A DNA stretch of 20,191 nucleotides from an uncultured Oribacterium sp. (GCA_900772695.1 CAAGRO010000451.1:1-20191); one strand, 5' to 3'; positions 8,153-18,472 are shown, counted from the first letter of the stretch. Notes: a model not told the origin generated them from the letters alone. Program-made: numbers and translations.

Positions 8153-8992
8153 TTATGAACAGGTCGTCCCGGTCTCGCTGGCATCCTCCGCGCGGTACGC
8201 GCCATACGCCTTCTTATAGAAGTGCATCAGCAGCTCCGTCACCGGTGCCGAGTGCAGCTTCCGGAACACTTCCCGTTCCTCTTTCTCCCGATTGTGATTT
8301 TCGATGTTTCGCATCGTCTCCGCGCCGGCATGCACACGGTAGGCCATGAGCGGCTTCTCGATGCAGATGAAACGCCCCGGTTCACGTGCGAGACGGATCA
8401 GGGTGTCCCAGTCGATGACAAACTTGTAGTCATTCCGGAACAGCGGTGCCGGACAGTACTTCGTGTGATAGGTACAGCTCGGGCAGCCGATGCCGTTCCC
8501 ATAGCGGAGGGCCGACAGCTTCACGCCCGTCCGGTCCGCATGGGCATGGTCCTTCAGCCGAAGACGCAGGATGCGCTTCACCTTCTCCGAGCTTCCGTCG
8601 ATCGTGTTGCCGTCGCCGTCGATCGTGTCGTAGCGGCAGCAGAATACCGACATATCCGGGAAGTGCTGGAAGGCATGCAGCAGCGCCTTCGTGTAGTCCG
8701 GGAAATACAGATCGTCCTGGTGGGCGATCGTCACGAGCTCCGAGCGCTCCGCGCCCATCTCATAGGCGAAGTTCCAGTCCTGCTGCAGCCCGTGTGCGCC
8801 ATTCCGCACATACACCGGGTAGCCGAACTGTGCGCTCAGCTTCGTGATATAGCGATTCGGGGTCGAGGTACAGATGATCACCCGGCTCTCCACGCTCTGC
8901 ACCTTCAGTGAATGCAGAAGAAGCGGAAGGTAGGGTGACTCTCCGTAGGCTGCGACCGCGAAGCAGTGTTTAAAATGCTTACGTGTCTTCAT
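8153..8992 (-). CDS. Family 2 glycosyltransferase
   Basis: A 279-residue GT-A-fold glycosyltransferase. The N-terminal FAVAAYGESPYLPLLLHSL is the opening strand and helix of GT2 enzymes, and HQDD at 91-94 is the DxD-type metal and nucleotide-sugar site. VIDWDTLIRLA matches the later acceptor and base region. There is no membrane segment, so it works in the cytoplasm on a lipid-linked acceptor. The gene lies 97 nt after the large GT gene, and that gap holds a 6-bp stem (CTGCCG at 9055-9060 with CGGCAG at 9068-9073) with no T-run. The Shine-Dalgarno site is modest (AGAGAAG). The donor sugar cannot be told from sequence; the CDP-dideoxyhexose or its precursor is one candidate. Confidence 0.85.
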   Translation of the reverse strand: MKTRKHFKHCFAVAAYGESPYLPLLLHSLKVQSVESRVIICTSTPNRYITKLSAQFGYPVYVRNGAHGLQQDWNFAYEMGAERSELVTIAHQDDLYFPDYTKALLHAFQHFPDMSVFCCRYDTIDGDGNTIDGSSEKVKRILRLRLKDHAHADRTGVKLSALRYGNGIGCPSCTYHTKYCPAPLFRNDYKFVIDWDTLIRLAREPGRFICIEKPLMAYRVHAGAETMRNIENHNREKEEREVFRKLHSAPVTELLMHFYKKAYGAYRAEDASETGTTCS

Positions 8993-9089
8993 TCTTCTCT
9001 ATCTTATGCAGGATGCGTTTTACTATCCTTCCTGCATCGTATATTTCCTGCGCTCTGCCGTAAACAGCGGCAGGGGGCTTCAAACTGTT

Positions 9090-12000
9090 TTATACGTTTC
9101 GACCGGTCTCAAAATCGTCCCGGATCTTCGCCCATGCACCATCCGGTGAGTAGAAGGTCGAGATGAAGCTGACGGCGTTGTGTGCCATCTTTTCGATCTC
9201 CTCCGGATGCCGGTAGAGCTGGATGACCTCCTGTGCAAAGGCGGTCGGATCATCCTGGATGCGCAGTGCAGTCTCTGCCGCCGGGATTCCCTCGGCGCCA
9301 CAGCTTGTCGTCACCACCGCGGTTCCCGCGTGCAGTGCCTCGACGACCTTGCCCTTCACGCCGGCACCGAAACGAAGCGGTACCACGACGACACGGCTCC
9401 GACGGTACATCTCGTCGAGCTTCTCGATGCTGACAAAGCCGAGCACATCGACATCCGGCCGCGCGTTCAGCGCGAGCACCTCGTCGTCTGCATTGGACCC
9501 GATGACGTGGAGTACCACGCCCGGAATCTCCGCCTCGATCTGTGGCAGGATATCCTTCACGAACCACAGGAGGCCATCCTTGTTAGGCGGGTGCGCGAAG
9601 CCACCGACAAACAGGAGATCCTGCTTCTTCGCATAATCCTCATCGAGGACCGCCGGCGCATCGTAGACGAAGGAGGTGATGGCCTTCACGTGGATGGTCG
9701 GGTCCTCCTTATGCACGATCTCCGCCTCCACCTCGGACGGGAAGTAGCTCATGTCGGCCTTGCGCATCACGGCGTACTCGACGCCATGCCAGTACTCGGC
9801 CTCCTCACGGGTCTTTTCGTTATGGTCGATCGCGTACTCCCGCATCAGACGGAGGGAGTGAAGGTCGGACCCGTGGTAGATGATCTTCATATCCGTATGG
9901 TCGCGGATGTAATCGATGTAGCGTGCCGCGATGTGCGGACGACTGAGGTAGGCGATCCGGATGAAGGACTTGTTCCGCTCGATCCAGCCCCAGATGTCGG
10001 CCTGGAGCTTCGCGCCATAGAGCACCTCGATGCCGAGCTGCTCGAGGGCCGAGGTGTACGGCTCCTCATGGGCGAAGTTGTCGCCGAGGAACTTCACGCG
10101 CCAGCCCTGACGCAGGAAGAGCTGCATATACTGATAGTCCAGCTTACTGCCGGCATCCTTATCCCAGGTCGGTACGTAGTGGTCGATCATCAGCATGCAT
10201 GGCCGGTGCTGACCACGCTCGCGGGCGTCAAACGGGTTCGGGTTGCCATCATTGACGCACTGCTCCCGAAGCTCGGCCGCCCACTTCTCGCGGAACTTCT
10301 CCTGGTTCACGACCTGATAGTGCTTGAGACTCGAGGTATCCGAGGTGTCCGTGCCGTTCGAGATGCCCTCGAAGTGGATGACGACGGACTTCGGCTGGAA
10401 CACGACCTTCTTTCCGTGCTTCCGCACCTCGAAGGCGAGGTCCGTATCCTCATAGTACGCCGGCGCGAAGCGCTCATCGAAGCCGCCGATCTCCTTCCAG
10501 AGCTCCGTGCGGATCATGATCGCGGCACCCGAGATGAAGTCGACCTCCTTCACATAGTTGTACTCCGGGTCCGCCGGGTCCTGCAGACGGCCATAGTTCC
10601 AGCCGGAGCCGTCCGACCAGATGATGCCGCCTGCCTCCTGGAGACGACCGTCCGGGTACACGAGCTTACTGCCGACCATACCGATGGACGGATCGCGCTC
10701 GATCAGCTCGACGAGGGAGGACAGCCAGCCCTCCTGCACCTGGGTATCGTTATTCAGGAAGAAAATATATTTACCACGGGCGATGGACGCCGCCTGATTG
10801 CAGTTCTTCAGGAAGCCCATGTTCTCGCGGTTTCGTGCCACGACGAGGTTCTCCGCATACTGGCCGATCTCGCGGGTCGCATCGGTCGACACATCATCCG
10901 CGATGATGACCTCGTACGGGGTCGCTGCGAAATCCGTATGCTCCCGGATGCTGATGAGGCACTGGTAGGTATAGTGGATCTGGTTGTAACACGGGATGAC
11001 AATGCTGACGAGCGGCGCGTCGGTGCGCTCAAACTTCACTTTTCCGTAGCTCAGATACATGTCGCCGACATTGAAATCACCCCGGATCCGGTTCTTGCCG
11101 TCCTCCGTGAAGTACATCGGAAGCATCTTCGCCGGATGACGAAGGGTCCGCTTCACATAGCTCAGCAGCTTCCGCTTACGGGAGCCGAGCGGAAAATGGT
11201 GGTTCAGGCTGTTCCGGAGGCGGGTGCCCACGCGGGCCTTCAGGCTCTGGCGGGCCATGTAGTAGTCGCGCTCCGCGATGAGGGACTGGATGTCACGCTC
11301 ATGCACCTGAATCACATTCGTGAGGTTCGCGACATGCACCTGCGTGAGACGGTTGACCTCGCGCTCCTTCTGGACCGTGATGTCACGCTCCTTCACCTCA
11401 CGCTGCAGCTCCTGTGCATCGTGGAGGGTCTTCGTATACTCCACCTCGAGGGCACGGAAACGCTTCACGGTGACCTTGTCGTTCAGGAAGGCATGCACGC
11501 TTTCGCCGTCCTGTCCATGGATTTCCTCCTGGAAGAACTGCTCACGCTCCGCGAAGGCGTCGAGCTCCGGCTTCGTGAAGCCGAAGTTCCGGAGGAAGGC
11601 CAGCGCATCCTCGTAGGCCAGGAACTCCCGGTACTCCATGTACCAGTAGTAGAGGATACGGTACTGCAGAAAACGGACATCGACGGCTTCATCGAAGACC
11701 CACTCGCAGTCGATGAGGGTCGGCTGGCCGTTCGCCATGATGACGTTATCAAACTGGCAGTCGAAGTTCGCCGGCTTCACATCGCCATCCTTCACGCCGA
11801 GCACGAGGTCGACGGTCTCCGCAAGCTCCCGGATCGGTGCGACACCGTCCCGGATCATATCCCGCAGGATCTCGCTCAGGCTCTGTCCCTCAACGAACGG
11901 ATAGCGGATGAAGCTCAGGAACTGATAGCTTCCGAGGGCACGGCTGGTCTCGACGGCACGGAGTACCGTGAGCTGCGGATTCGCTGCCGCGATCGCCTCT

Positions 12001-12788
12001 GCCTTCTCGCTGAGTGACTCGATGTGTGCATTGGCCTCCGGTGTCGTACCGGCCTTCACGGCGAAGCGCTTCCCCTGGTCGTCCCGGTAGAGCAGGGTTT
12101 TGATGGCGTACGCTGGTTTACGGGTCGAATTATACTTGATGTAGTCCGGAAGGAAACGGCGGTAATCCCGTGCCTTCGGGCGGACGCTGCCATCCGGCTG
12201 ATAGATGTAGAAGTAGGCCGGCACGAACTCGCGGAAGCGGTTCTCCCGGATGAGGAGTGCAGTCTTCTCGTCCTCTTCGGAGACGTCCGGCATGCGCGCA
12301 TCACTGTAGAAATGAAGCGGTACGTTGAGCTCCGGCGTCAGATAGTAGAGGGTCTCCCGTGCGCCCGGCTGCTCCTCACGAAGCGTCGCCCGCAGGGATG
12401 CAAGCTCGGACCAGCGAAGATAGAGGACGTCCTCCTTCCGGTCACCGGACGCCATACGGTCGATGTCGAGGGCATTTTCGATGCCCATCAGGATGCGGCC
12501 GCCCTTCTTCAGCCAGGTTTCCGTCAGCGCATGAAGCATCGTGTGGACGTCGCCCTGAAACAGACGGAGGATCTTCTTCGTCAGCACCGGGATCACGACA
12601 TAGTCGTAGGTGCTGTCGTCGAGACGGCGGGATACCTGATGTACGCGCGGCTCGAGGAGGGTCACGAAGGGTGCCGTCGTCTCCTTATCGCCGAGCACCA
12701 GGACGGACGCGTCGCGCTCGCGGCCGGAGGTTACGTCCTCGAAATAAAACCATTCGATGGTATTGGTGATGTGTCGTGAAAAATCCAT
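9090..12788 (-). CDS. Multidomain methyltransferase-like/kinase-like/coiled-coil/GT2/GT4 glycan-assembly protein
   Basis: A 1232-residue protein. Residues 1-165 resemble a class I methyltransferase (LKKGGRILMGIENALDI at 94-110), but the glycine-rich SAM loop is absent. Residues about 205-435 look like an aminoglycoside-phosphotransferase/LPS-kinase-type kinase: FAVKAG (Lys245), FDCQFDNVI (Asp343 and Asn348 with kinase spacing) and LIDCEW (Asp360, the DFG-Asp equivalent). Residues about 440-515 are a heptad-like coiled coil. Residues 592-835 are a GT2 domain: SIVIPCYNQ, ADD at 630-632, NNDTQ at 679-683, YYEDTDLAFEV. Residues 862-1230 are a GT4-like domain: GGFAHPPNKDG, then RFGAGVKGKVVEALHAGTAVV. 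The start overlaps the wzt stop (TAATG). It probably builds, and may cap, the exported polymer; capping is inferred from the WbdD-like order. Confidence 0.85.
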   Translation of the reverse strand: MDFSRHITNTIEWFYFEDVTSGRERDASVLVLGDKETTAPFVTLLEPRVHQVSRRLDDSTYDYVVIPVLTKKILRLFQGDVHTMLHALTETWLKKGGRILMGIENALDIDRMASGDRKEDVLYLRWSELASLRATLREEQPGARETLYYLTPELNVPLHFYSDARMPDVSEEDEKTALLIRENRFREFVPAYFYIYQPDGSVRPKARDYRRFLPDYIKYNSTRKPAYAIKTLLYRDDQGKRFAVKAGTTPEANAHIESLSEKAEAIAAANPQLTVLRAVETSRALGSYQFLSFIRYPFVEGQSLSEILRDMIRDGVAPIRELAETVDLVLGVKDGDVKPANFDCQFDNVIMANGQPTLIDCEWVFDEAVDVRFLQYRILYYWYMEYREFLAYEDALAFLRNFGFTKPELDAFAEREQFFQEEIHGQDGESVHAFLNDKVTVKRFRALEVEYTKTLHDAQELQREVKERDITVQKEREVNRLTQVHVANLTNVIQVHERDIQSLIAERDYYMARQSLKARVGTRLRNSLNHHFPLGSRKRKLLSYVKRTLRHPAKMLPMYFTEDGKNRIRGDFNVGDMYLSYGKVKFERTDAPLVSIVIPCYNQIHYTYQCLISIREHTDFAATPYEVIIADDVSTDATREIGQYAENLVVARNRENMGFLKNCNQAASIARGKYIFFLNNDTQVQEGWLSSLVELIERDPSIGMVGSKLVYPDGRLQEAGGIIWSDGSGWNYGRLQDPADPEYNYVKEVDFISGAAIMIRTELWKEIGGFDERFAPAYYEDTDLAFEVRKHGKKVVFQPKSVVIHFEGISNGTDTSDTSSLKHYQVVNQEKFREKWAAELREQCVNDGNPNPFDARERGQHRPCMLMIDHYVPTWDKDAGSKLDYQYMQLFLRQGWRVKFLGDNFAHEEPYTSALEQLGIEVLYGAKLQADIWGWIERNKSFIRIAYLSRPHIAARYIDYIRDHTDMKIIYHGSDLHSLRLMREYAIDHNEKTREEAEYWHGVEYAVMRKADMSYFPSEVEAEIVHKEDPTIHVKAITSFVYDAPAVLDEDYAKKQDLLFVGGFAHPPNKDGLLWFVKDILPQIEAEIPGVVLHVIGSNADDEVLALNARPDVDVLGFVSIEKLDEMYRRSRVVVVPLRFGAGVKGKVVEALHAGTAVVTTSCGAEGIPAAETALRIQDDPTAFAQEVIQLYRHPEEIEKMAHNAVSFISTFYSPDGAWAKIRDDFETGRNV

Positions 12789-14263
12789 TAGTGTTCACGC
12801 CTTTCCAGAGTCACCTCGGACTCCATATCGTACACACCCACGGTGTTCTTGTTCGAAAGAACCGTAATGGATGCGACGTCATACTTTCGGTCATAGACCA
12901 CATGCTCGCCCTCCTCGAAGCCCGTGCAGGACATACTGAGGAGATACTCGCCCCCCTGCAGGGTCATCCGCTGGGTGAAGGTGCAGGTATATTCATCGCC
13001 CGCCTCGACCGGCTGGATGTCGCAGCCCTCGATGAGGGTGTTCGTACCGGTGAGATCCGCGCCGCGCTTATCCTTGATCGTGAAGGTAAAGATCGGAGCC
13101 GCGATCGGGGCATTGAAGCGGATCTTTTCCTTGATGGAGAAGGTCTCGCCCTTTACGATGACGTTCGAGATCTTCCCGCGCTGGTCGAGGATGCCGAGAT
13201 CCCAGATGCTCGCGCGTCCGTCGCCGTAGTGCTGGACGTTCGGGTTCAGGTTCAGGCTGTCCTGCATGAGGACCGGGGCGTTTCCGCTGCCCGCAGAGGT
13301 ATCTGCGTCGTGGTCGCCTGCATTGGCCTCCCCGGAGGGGGCGTCCTTCGAAAGCTGCACGCGGGTCGCCGGGCCGTCCCCGCCTTCTGCGAGGGCCGCG
13401 GCACCGACGCTGTCGACGCCGAAGTTCTGGCCGTCGATGAAATCCGCCGCGGCCTGTGCGTCGGCCTGGTGCTGCGCATAGCGCTGGTCCTCCTCGGTGA
13501 AGCGGCCGGCGAGAATCTTCTTATACAGATCGACCATGTCGCCCGGCAATCCCTCGGAGACCTTCTCTCCCTTGTTCAGCAGGATGACGCGGTCGCAGTA
13601 CTTCATCACGGAGCCGAGGTCGTGCGTAACCATGAGGATGGTCGTGCCGTTCCGGCGGAGCTCGTCCATGCGATGGTAGCACTTCGCCTGGAAGAAGACG
13701 TCGCCGACGGACAGTGCCTCATCGACGATCAGGATCTCCGGATCCATCGCGACGTAGAGTGCGAAGGCGAGGCGGACGAACATACCGGAGGAGTAGCTCT
13801 TCACCGGCTGGTGCACGAAATCGCCGATGTCCGCGAAGTCGAGGATCTCCTGGAGCTTCTCGTCCATCTGCTCCTTCGTGAAGCCCATCATCGTACCGTT
13901 CATGTAGACGTTCTCGATGCCGGTGTAGTCCGGGTTGAAGCCGGCGCCGAGCTCGAGGAGCGCACAGACGATGCCGTGGATGCTGACTGCGCCCTCGGAC
14001 GGTGTCAGGACACCGGTGATGATCTTCAGCATGGTCGACTTGCCGGAGCCGTTGGTACCGATGATGCCGACGGCTTCGCCCTTTCGTACCTGGAATCCGA
14101 CGTGACTAAGGGCATAGAAGTCCCGATGGTAGTTCCGGTGCGTGAGGCTCACCGCCTCCTTGAGGCGGTCGATCGGCTTATCGTACAGGCGGTATATTTT
14201 CGTGACGTCCTGGACATCGATCACGATGTCGGACGCGCTGTGTTCTGTATTCTTCGTTTCCAT
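12788..14263 (-). CDS. wzt: ABC polysaccharide exporter ATP-binding protein with C-terminal glycan-binding domain
   Basis: A 491-residue Wzt-like ATPase. The nucleotide-binding domain has Walker A GTNGSGKST at 69-77, signature SYSSGM at 157-161, Walker B ILIVDEALSVGD at 177-188 and switch His214. A polar linker (about 280-335, Ala, Gly, Asp-rich) leads to a Wzt_C-type beta-sandwich (about 340-485) opening with NVQHYGDGRASI, the domain that in Gram-negative Wzt binds the end of the finished glycan. The frame is open to 14413, but the extra 50 codons run through a terminator hairpin, so the Met at 14263 is chosen although its Shine-Dalgarno site (AAAAGA) is weak. It is the first gene of the operon. 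The Wzm/TagG-like permease it needs is not next to it. Confidence 0.9.
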   Translation of the reverse strand: METKNTEHSASDIVIDVQDVTKIYRLYDKPIDRLKEAVSLTHRNYHRDFYALSHVGFQVRKGEAVGIIGTNGSGKSTMLKIITGVLTPSEGAVSIHGIVCALLELGAGFNPDYTGIENVYMNGTMMGFTKEQMDEKLQEILDFADIGDFVHQPVKSYSSGMFVRLAFALYVAMDPEILIVDEALSVGDVFFQAKCYHRMDELRRNGTTILMVTHDLGSVMKYCDRVILLNKGEKVSEGLPGDMVDLYKKILAGRFTEEDQRYAQHQADAQAAADFIDGQNFGVDSVGAAALAEGGDGPATRVQLSKDAPSGEANAGDHDADTSAGSGNAPVLMQDSLNLNPNVQHYGDGRASIWDLGILDQRGKISNVIVKGETFSIKEKIRFNAPIAAPIFTFTIKDKRGADLTGTNTLIEGCDIQPVEAGDEYTCTFTQRMTLQGGEYLLSMSCTGFEEGEHVVYDRKYDVASITVLSNKNTVGVYDMESEVTLERREH

Positions 14264-14280
14264 ATCTTTTATAAGTGAAG

Positions 14281-14299
14281 GCGCCGTGGTTCCCGGCGC
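14281..14299 (-). other. Short GC-rich hairpin just before wzt
   Basis: GCGCCG and CGGCGC flank a 7-nt loop, 17 nt before the wzt start codon and just after the leader terminator hairpin. It may affect ribosome access or act as part of an attenuation switch. The structure is seen; the role is inferred. Confidence 0.35.
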
Positions 14300-14300
14300 A

Positions 14301-14336
14301 AATAAAAACCCCAGATGCGTTTCTGCGCATTTGGGG
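14301..14336 (-). terminator. Intrinsic-terminator-like hairpin in the wzt leader
   Basis: On the minus strand an 11-bp stem with one mismatch (CCCCAAATGCG and CGCATCTGGGG) is followed by TTTTTATTT. It lies about 40 nt upstream of wzt. It can stop read-through from the upstream secreted-protein gene, or it can serve as an attenuator for the polysaccharide operon. Confidence 0.6.
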
Positions 14337-14339
14337 AAT

Positions 14340-14368
14340 ATTTTAGCATAGTTGCTTCTTTTTTTCCA
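14340..14368 (-). promoter_or_regulatory. Possible promoter of the polysaccharide operon
   Basis: On the minus strand TGGAAA (14363-14368) and TAAAAT (14340-14345) are 17 bp apart. Transcription from here would begin near 14333, inside the CCCC of the terminator stem, so such a transcript would lack part of that stem while read-through RNA from upstream would have all of it. The match to consensus is modest. Confidence 0.35.
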
Positions 14369-14385
14369 TATAGGATGGTAAGTGC

Positions 14386-14673
14386 TCAGCCGGGGACCCG
14401 GAGGGTATGTCATTCAGCCGGTAGTGGAACGGAAGACCGATGACACATTTCGGGTCTGTCAACCATGTCGCCAGACAAGTGGCGTCCACCCACCGCCCGC
14501 AAACTCGGCCTGTTTTCCTTATAGGGAAAACAGACCTCAGACAATTGCGGTCGGTCGCCGTAAGCTTGGGACGCCACTAGCTGTCGACATGGGACAGACA
14601 TCGAAATGCTTTACGGTCTTTCGTCCTCACTCCCGGCTTGCCGACATGCCATCCCTCCGGGTCCCCGGCTGAA
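14386..14673. repeat. Large imperfect palindrome (element D), divergent member
   Basis: A 288-bp imperfect inverted repeat. The outer 20 bp (14386-14405 and 14654-14673) are perfectly complementary, and the centre is a hairpin (CTGTTTTCC, a short TTATA loop, GGGAAAACAG). Between them, arm segments such as GAAGACCG/GAAAGACCG and AGTGGCGTCC pair with small interruptions. It starts 11 nt after the stop codon of the secreted-protein gene. Its arms differ in sequence from the other three elements, but size, position and the GTTTTC-TTAT-GAAAAC-type apex agree. No open frame or T-run is seen. Confidence 0.7.
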
Positions 14674-14684
14674 TCAATTTCTGT

Positions 14685-15512
14685 TTATACCTGCGGTGTT
14701 TTGTAGGTATTTACATTGTTTGCGCCGGTTGACGGGAGGGTGCCGGTGTAGTTCGTGCCGGTGCTGGTCTGTGTCGTGGTGTTTCCCGTCGTCGTGCCGC
14801 TGGCTGCGCTGCTGCCGGTCGTGGTCTGGGTCGTCTGGGTCGTGGTGCCGGCGGTCGGGCCGACGTTCGGGGAGCCTGCGTTCGTCACGAGGTGTCCGTC
14901 ACTTGCGTAGTAGCTGTAGGTGCCGGTCGTGGTGTTATAGTTGTAGGTCTTCGTCGTCTGTTCGGTGCCTGCCGGGGAAAGGTAGGTGCCGGCGGTCACG
15001 TCGCTCTGGTTCAGCTGGCTCTGGTCCTGGGTCTGGATCGTCGGGAGCGTCGCGTTCGTGTAGGTATTATTCGGGCCGGTGCCACTGCCTCTTTTCGGCA
15101 GGACCTTGTTGATCGTGGTTACATCGCCGATCTGGAGGTTGGCGTTCGCGGCTGCGGTGTTCGCCGCAAGCTGCTCGGCGGTCAGGGTCGTCTCCTGGAC
15201 GACGTTTCCTCCGCGGGCGGCCTTCGCTGCATCGACGGCTGCATTGGCCGCAGCGATGGTCTGTGCCGTGTTTGCACGCTGTGCGTCCTCCGTCGTAAAG
15301 GTTTCGGCAGTCATCGTCACGGTCGGTGCCGGGGTGCCGTCCGGAGCCGGCTGTCCTGCGTATACACATACCTGCTGTCCGGTCGTCGTCTCGGTCCAGA
15401 TCGCGATCGGGCCCTGCAGGGTATACTGCCATGCGGCCATCGACGGCATCGCGCTCATCAGGGTCATCGCCGTCGCGGCAGCCAGAAGCTTCGTCCAGTG
15501 TAATCGTCTCAT
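14685..15512 (-). CDS. Secreted Thr/Asn/Gln-rich low-complexity protein with an incomplete LPSTG motif
   Basis: A 275-residue protein that I do not recognise. Residues 1-27 form a signal peptide (MRRLHWTK, a hydrophobic core, SMAA cleavage site). A short ordered-looking part follows (WQYTLQGPIAIWTE), then an Ala-rich helical stretch (about 75-125) and a long Thr/Gly/Ser/Asn-rich tail. Near the end LPSTG (259-263) looks like a sortase motif, but only 12 polar residues follow, with no membrane helix or basic tail, so anchoring by the usual route is not possible. The start has a strong AAAGGAG site. It appears to be a single-gene unit with its own promoter, lying between palindromes B and D. An extracellular or cell-wall-associated role is inferred from the signal peptide. 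Confidence 0.7.
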   Translation of the reverse strand: MRRLHWTKLLAAATAMTLMSAMPSMAAWQYTLQGPIAIWTETTTGQQVCVYAGQPAPDGTPAPTVTMTAETFTTEDAQRANTAQTIAAANAAVDAAKAARGGNVVQETTLTAEQLAANTAAANANLQIGDVTTINKVLPKRGSGTGPNNTYTNATLPTIQTQDQSQLNQSDVTAGTYLSPAGTEQTTKTYNYNTTTGTYSYYASDGHLVTNAGSPNVGPTAGTTTQTTQTTTGSSAASGTTTGNTTTQTSTGTNYTGTLPSTGANNVNTYKTPQV

Positions 15513-15552
15513 ATCTCTTCTCCTTTAAGGATCTCTCTTCGTTCTTAATGGG

Positions 15553-15561
15553 AGTATAGCA
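15553..15561 (-). promoter_or_regulatory. Extended -10 promoter element of the secreted-protein gene
   Basis: On the minus strand TGCTATACT is an extended -10 (TGnTATAAT-like), about 41 nt before the start codon. No good -35 is seen at 16-18 bp; TTGTAA occurs too far upstream. The gene lies alone between two palindromes, so it needs its own promoter. Confidence 0.4.
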
Positions 15562-15616
15562 CAGAATGGCGTACGGAATGCTTACAATTTTCGACACAGT
15601 TTCAGATCATAGTTTC

Positions 15617-15844
15617 AGAGCCCCGGAGGATCGGCCGCAGAAGCACAGTACTCCGAGCTCGGAAGACTCTAAAATCCCAGCCCTTAGAAGTACTAGGCCC
15701 TCTGCAATCACTGAGTTTTCTTTATGAAAACTCAGCGTTGCAGAGGGTTCCAAGGAGAGATAGCACCAAGTACTTCTAAGGGCTGGGATTTTGATTCTTC
15801 ACGAGCTCTCCGTATGGCTTCTGCGGCCGGTCCTCCGGGGCTCT
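15617..15844. repeat. Large imperfect palindrome (element B)
   Basis: A 228-bp element able to fold into one long hairpin. The outer 28 bp of each arm match with one mismatch (AGAGCCCCGGAGGA at the left edge). A GAGCTC pairs with GAGCTC inside an asymmetric loop. 15671-15694 pairs perfectly with 15769-15792 (24 bp). CCCTCTGCAA pairs with TTGCAGAGGG, and the apex is CTGAGTTTTC, loop TTTAT, GAAAACTCAG. It begins 4 nt after the clpB stop codon. The two arms carry different internal-loop sequences (CACAGTACTCC on the left, CCGTATGG on the right), so the element has an orientation, which is opposite to that of A and C. No coding frame, T-run or target-site duplication is visible. Confidence 0.85.
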
Positions 15845-15848
15845 TCGC

Positions 15849-18437
<2,589 letters not shown>

Positions 18438-18472
18438 AAGACTGAACCTCCTTATTTCCTTCGGATAAAAGT

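Noticed and set aside
9180..12017. Long open frames on the plus strand, including 945, 640 and 570 codons opposite the large GT, membrane-protein and licD/rfbH genes
   Set aside because: They lie antisense to clear genes, have no recognisable domains and no Shine-Dalgarno site I can support, and are rich in Arg, Val, His and Glu. This is the usual shadow of strongly biased GC-rich coding DNA.
14264..14413. N-terminal extension of Wzt by 50 residues
   Set aside because: It runs through the leader terminator hairpin and the end of palindrome D and has no similarity to the ABC domain.
14386..14673. Simple intrinsic terminators in place of the large palindromes
   Set aside because: None of the four has a T-run directly after its outer arm, and stems this long and interrupted are not typical of intrinsic terminators.
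15617..15844. Integron attC site
   Set aside because: Position after a stop codon and an asymmetric hairpin are similar, but the element is much longer than most attC sites, the terminal sequences do not match the GTTRRRY-type core, and no integron integrase or cassette array is seen.
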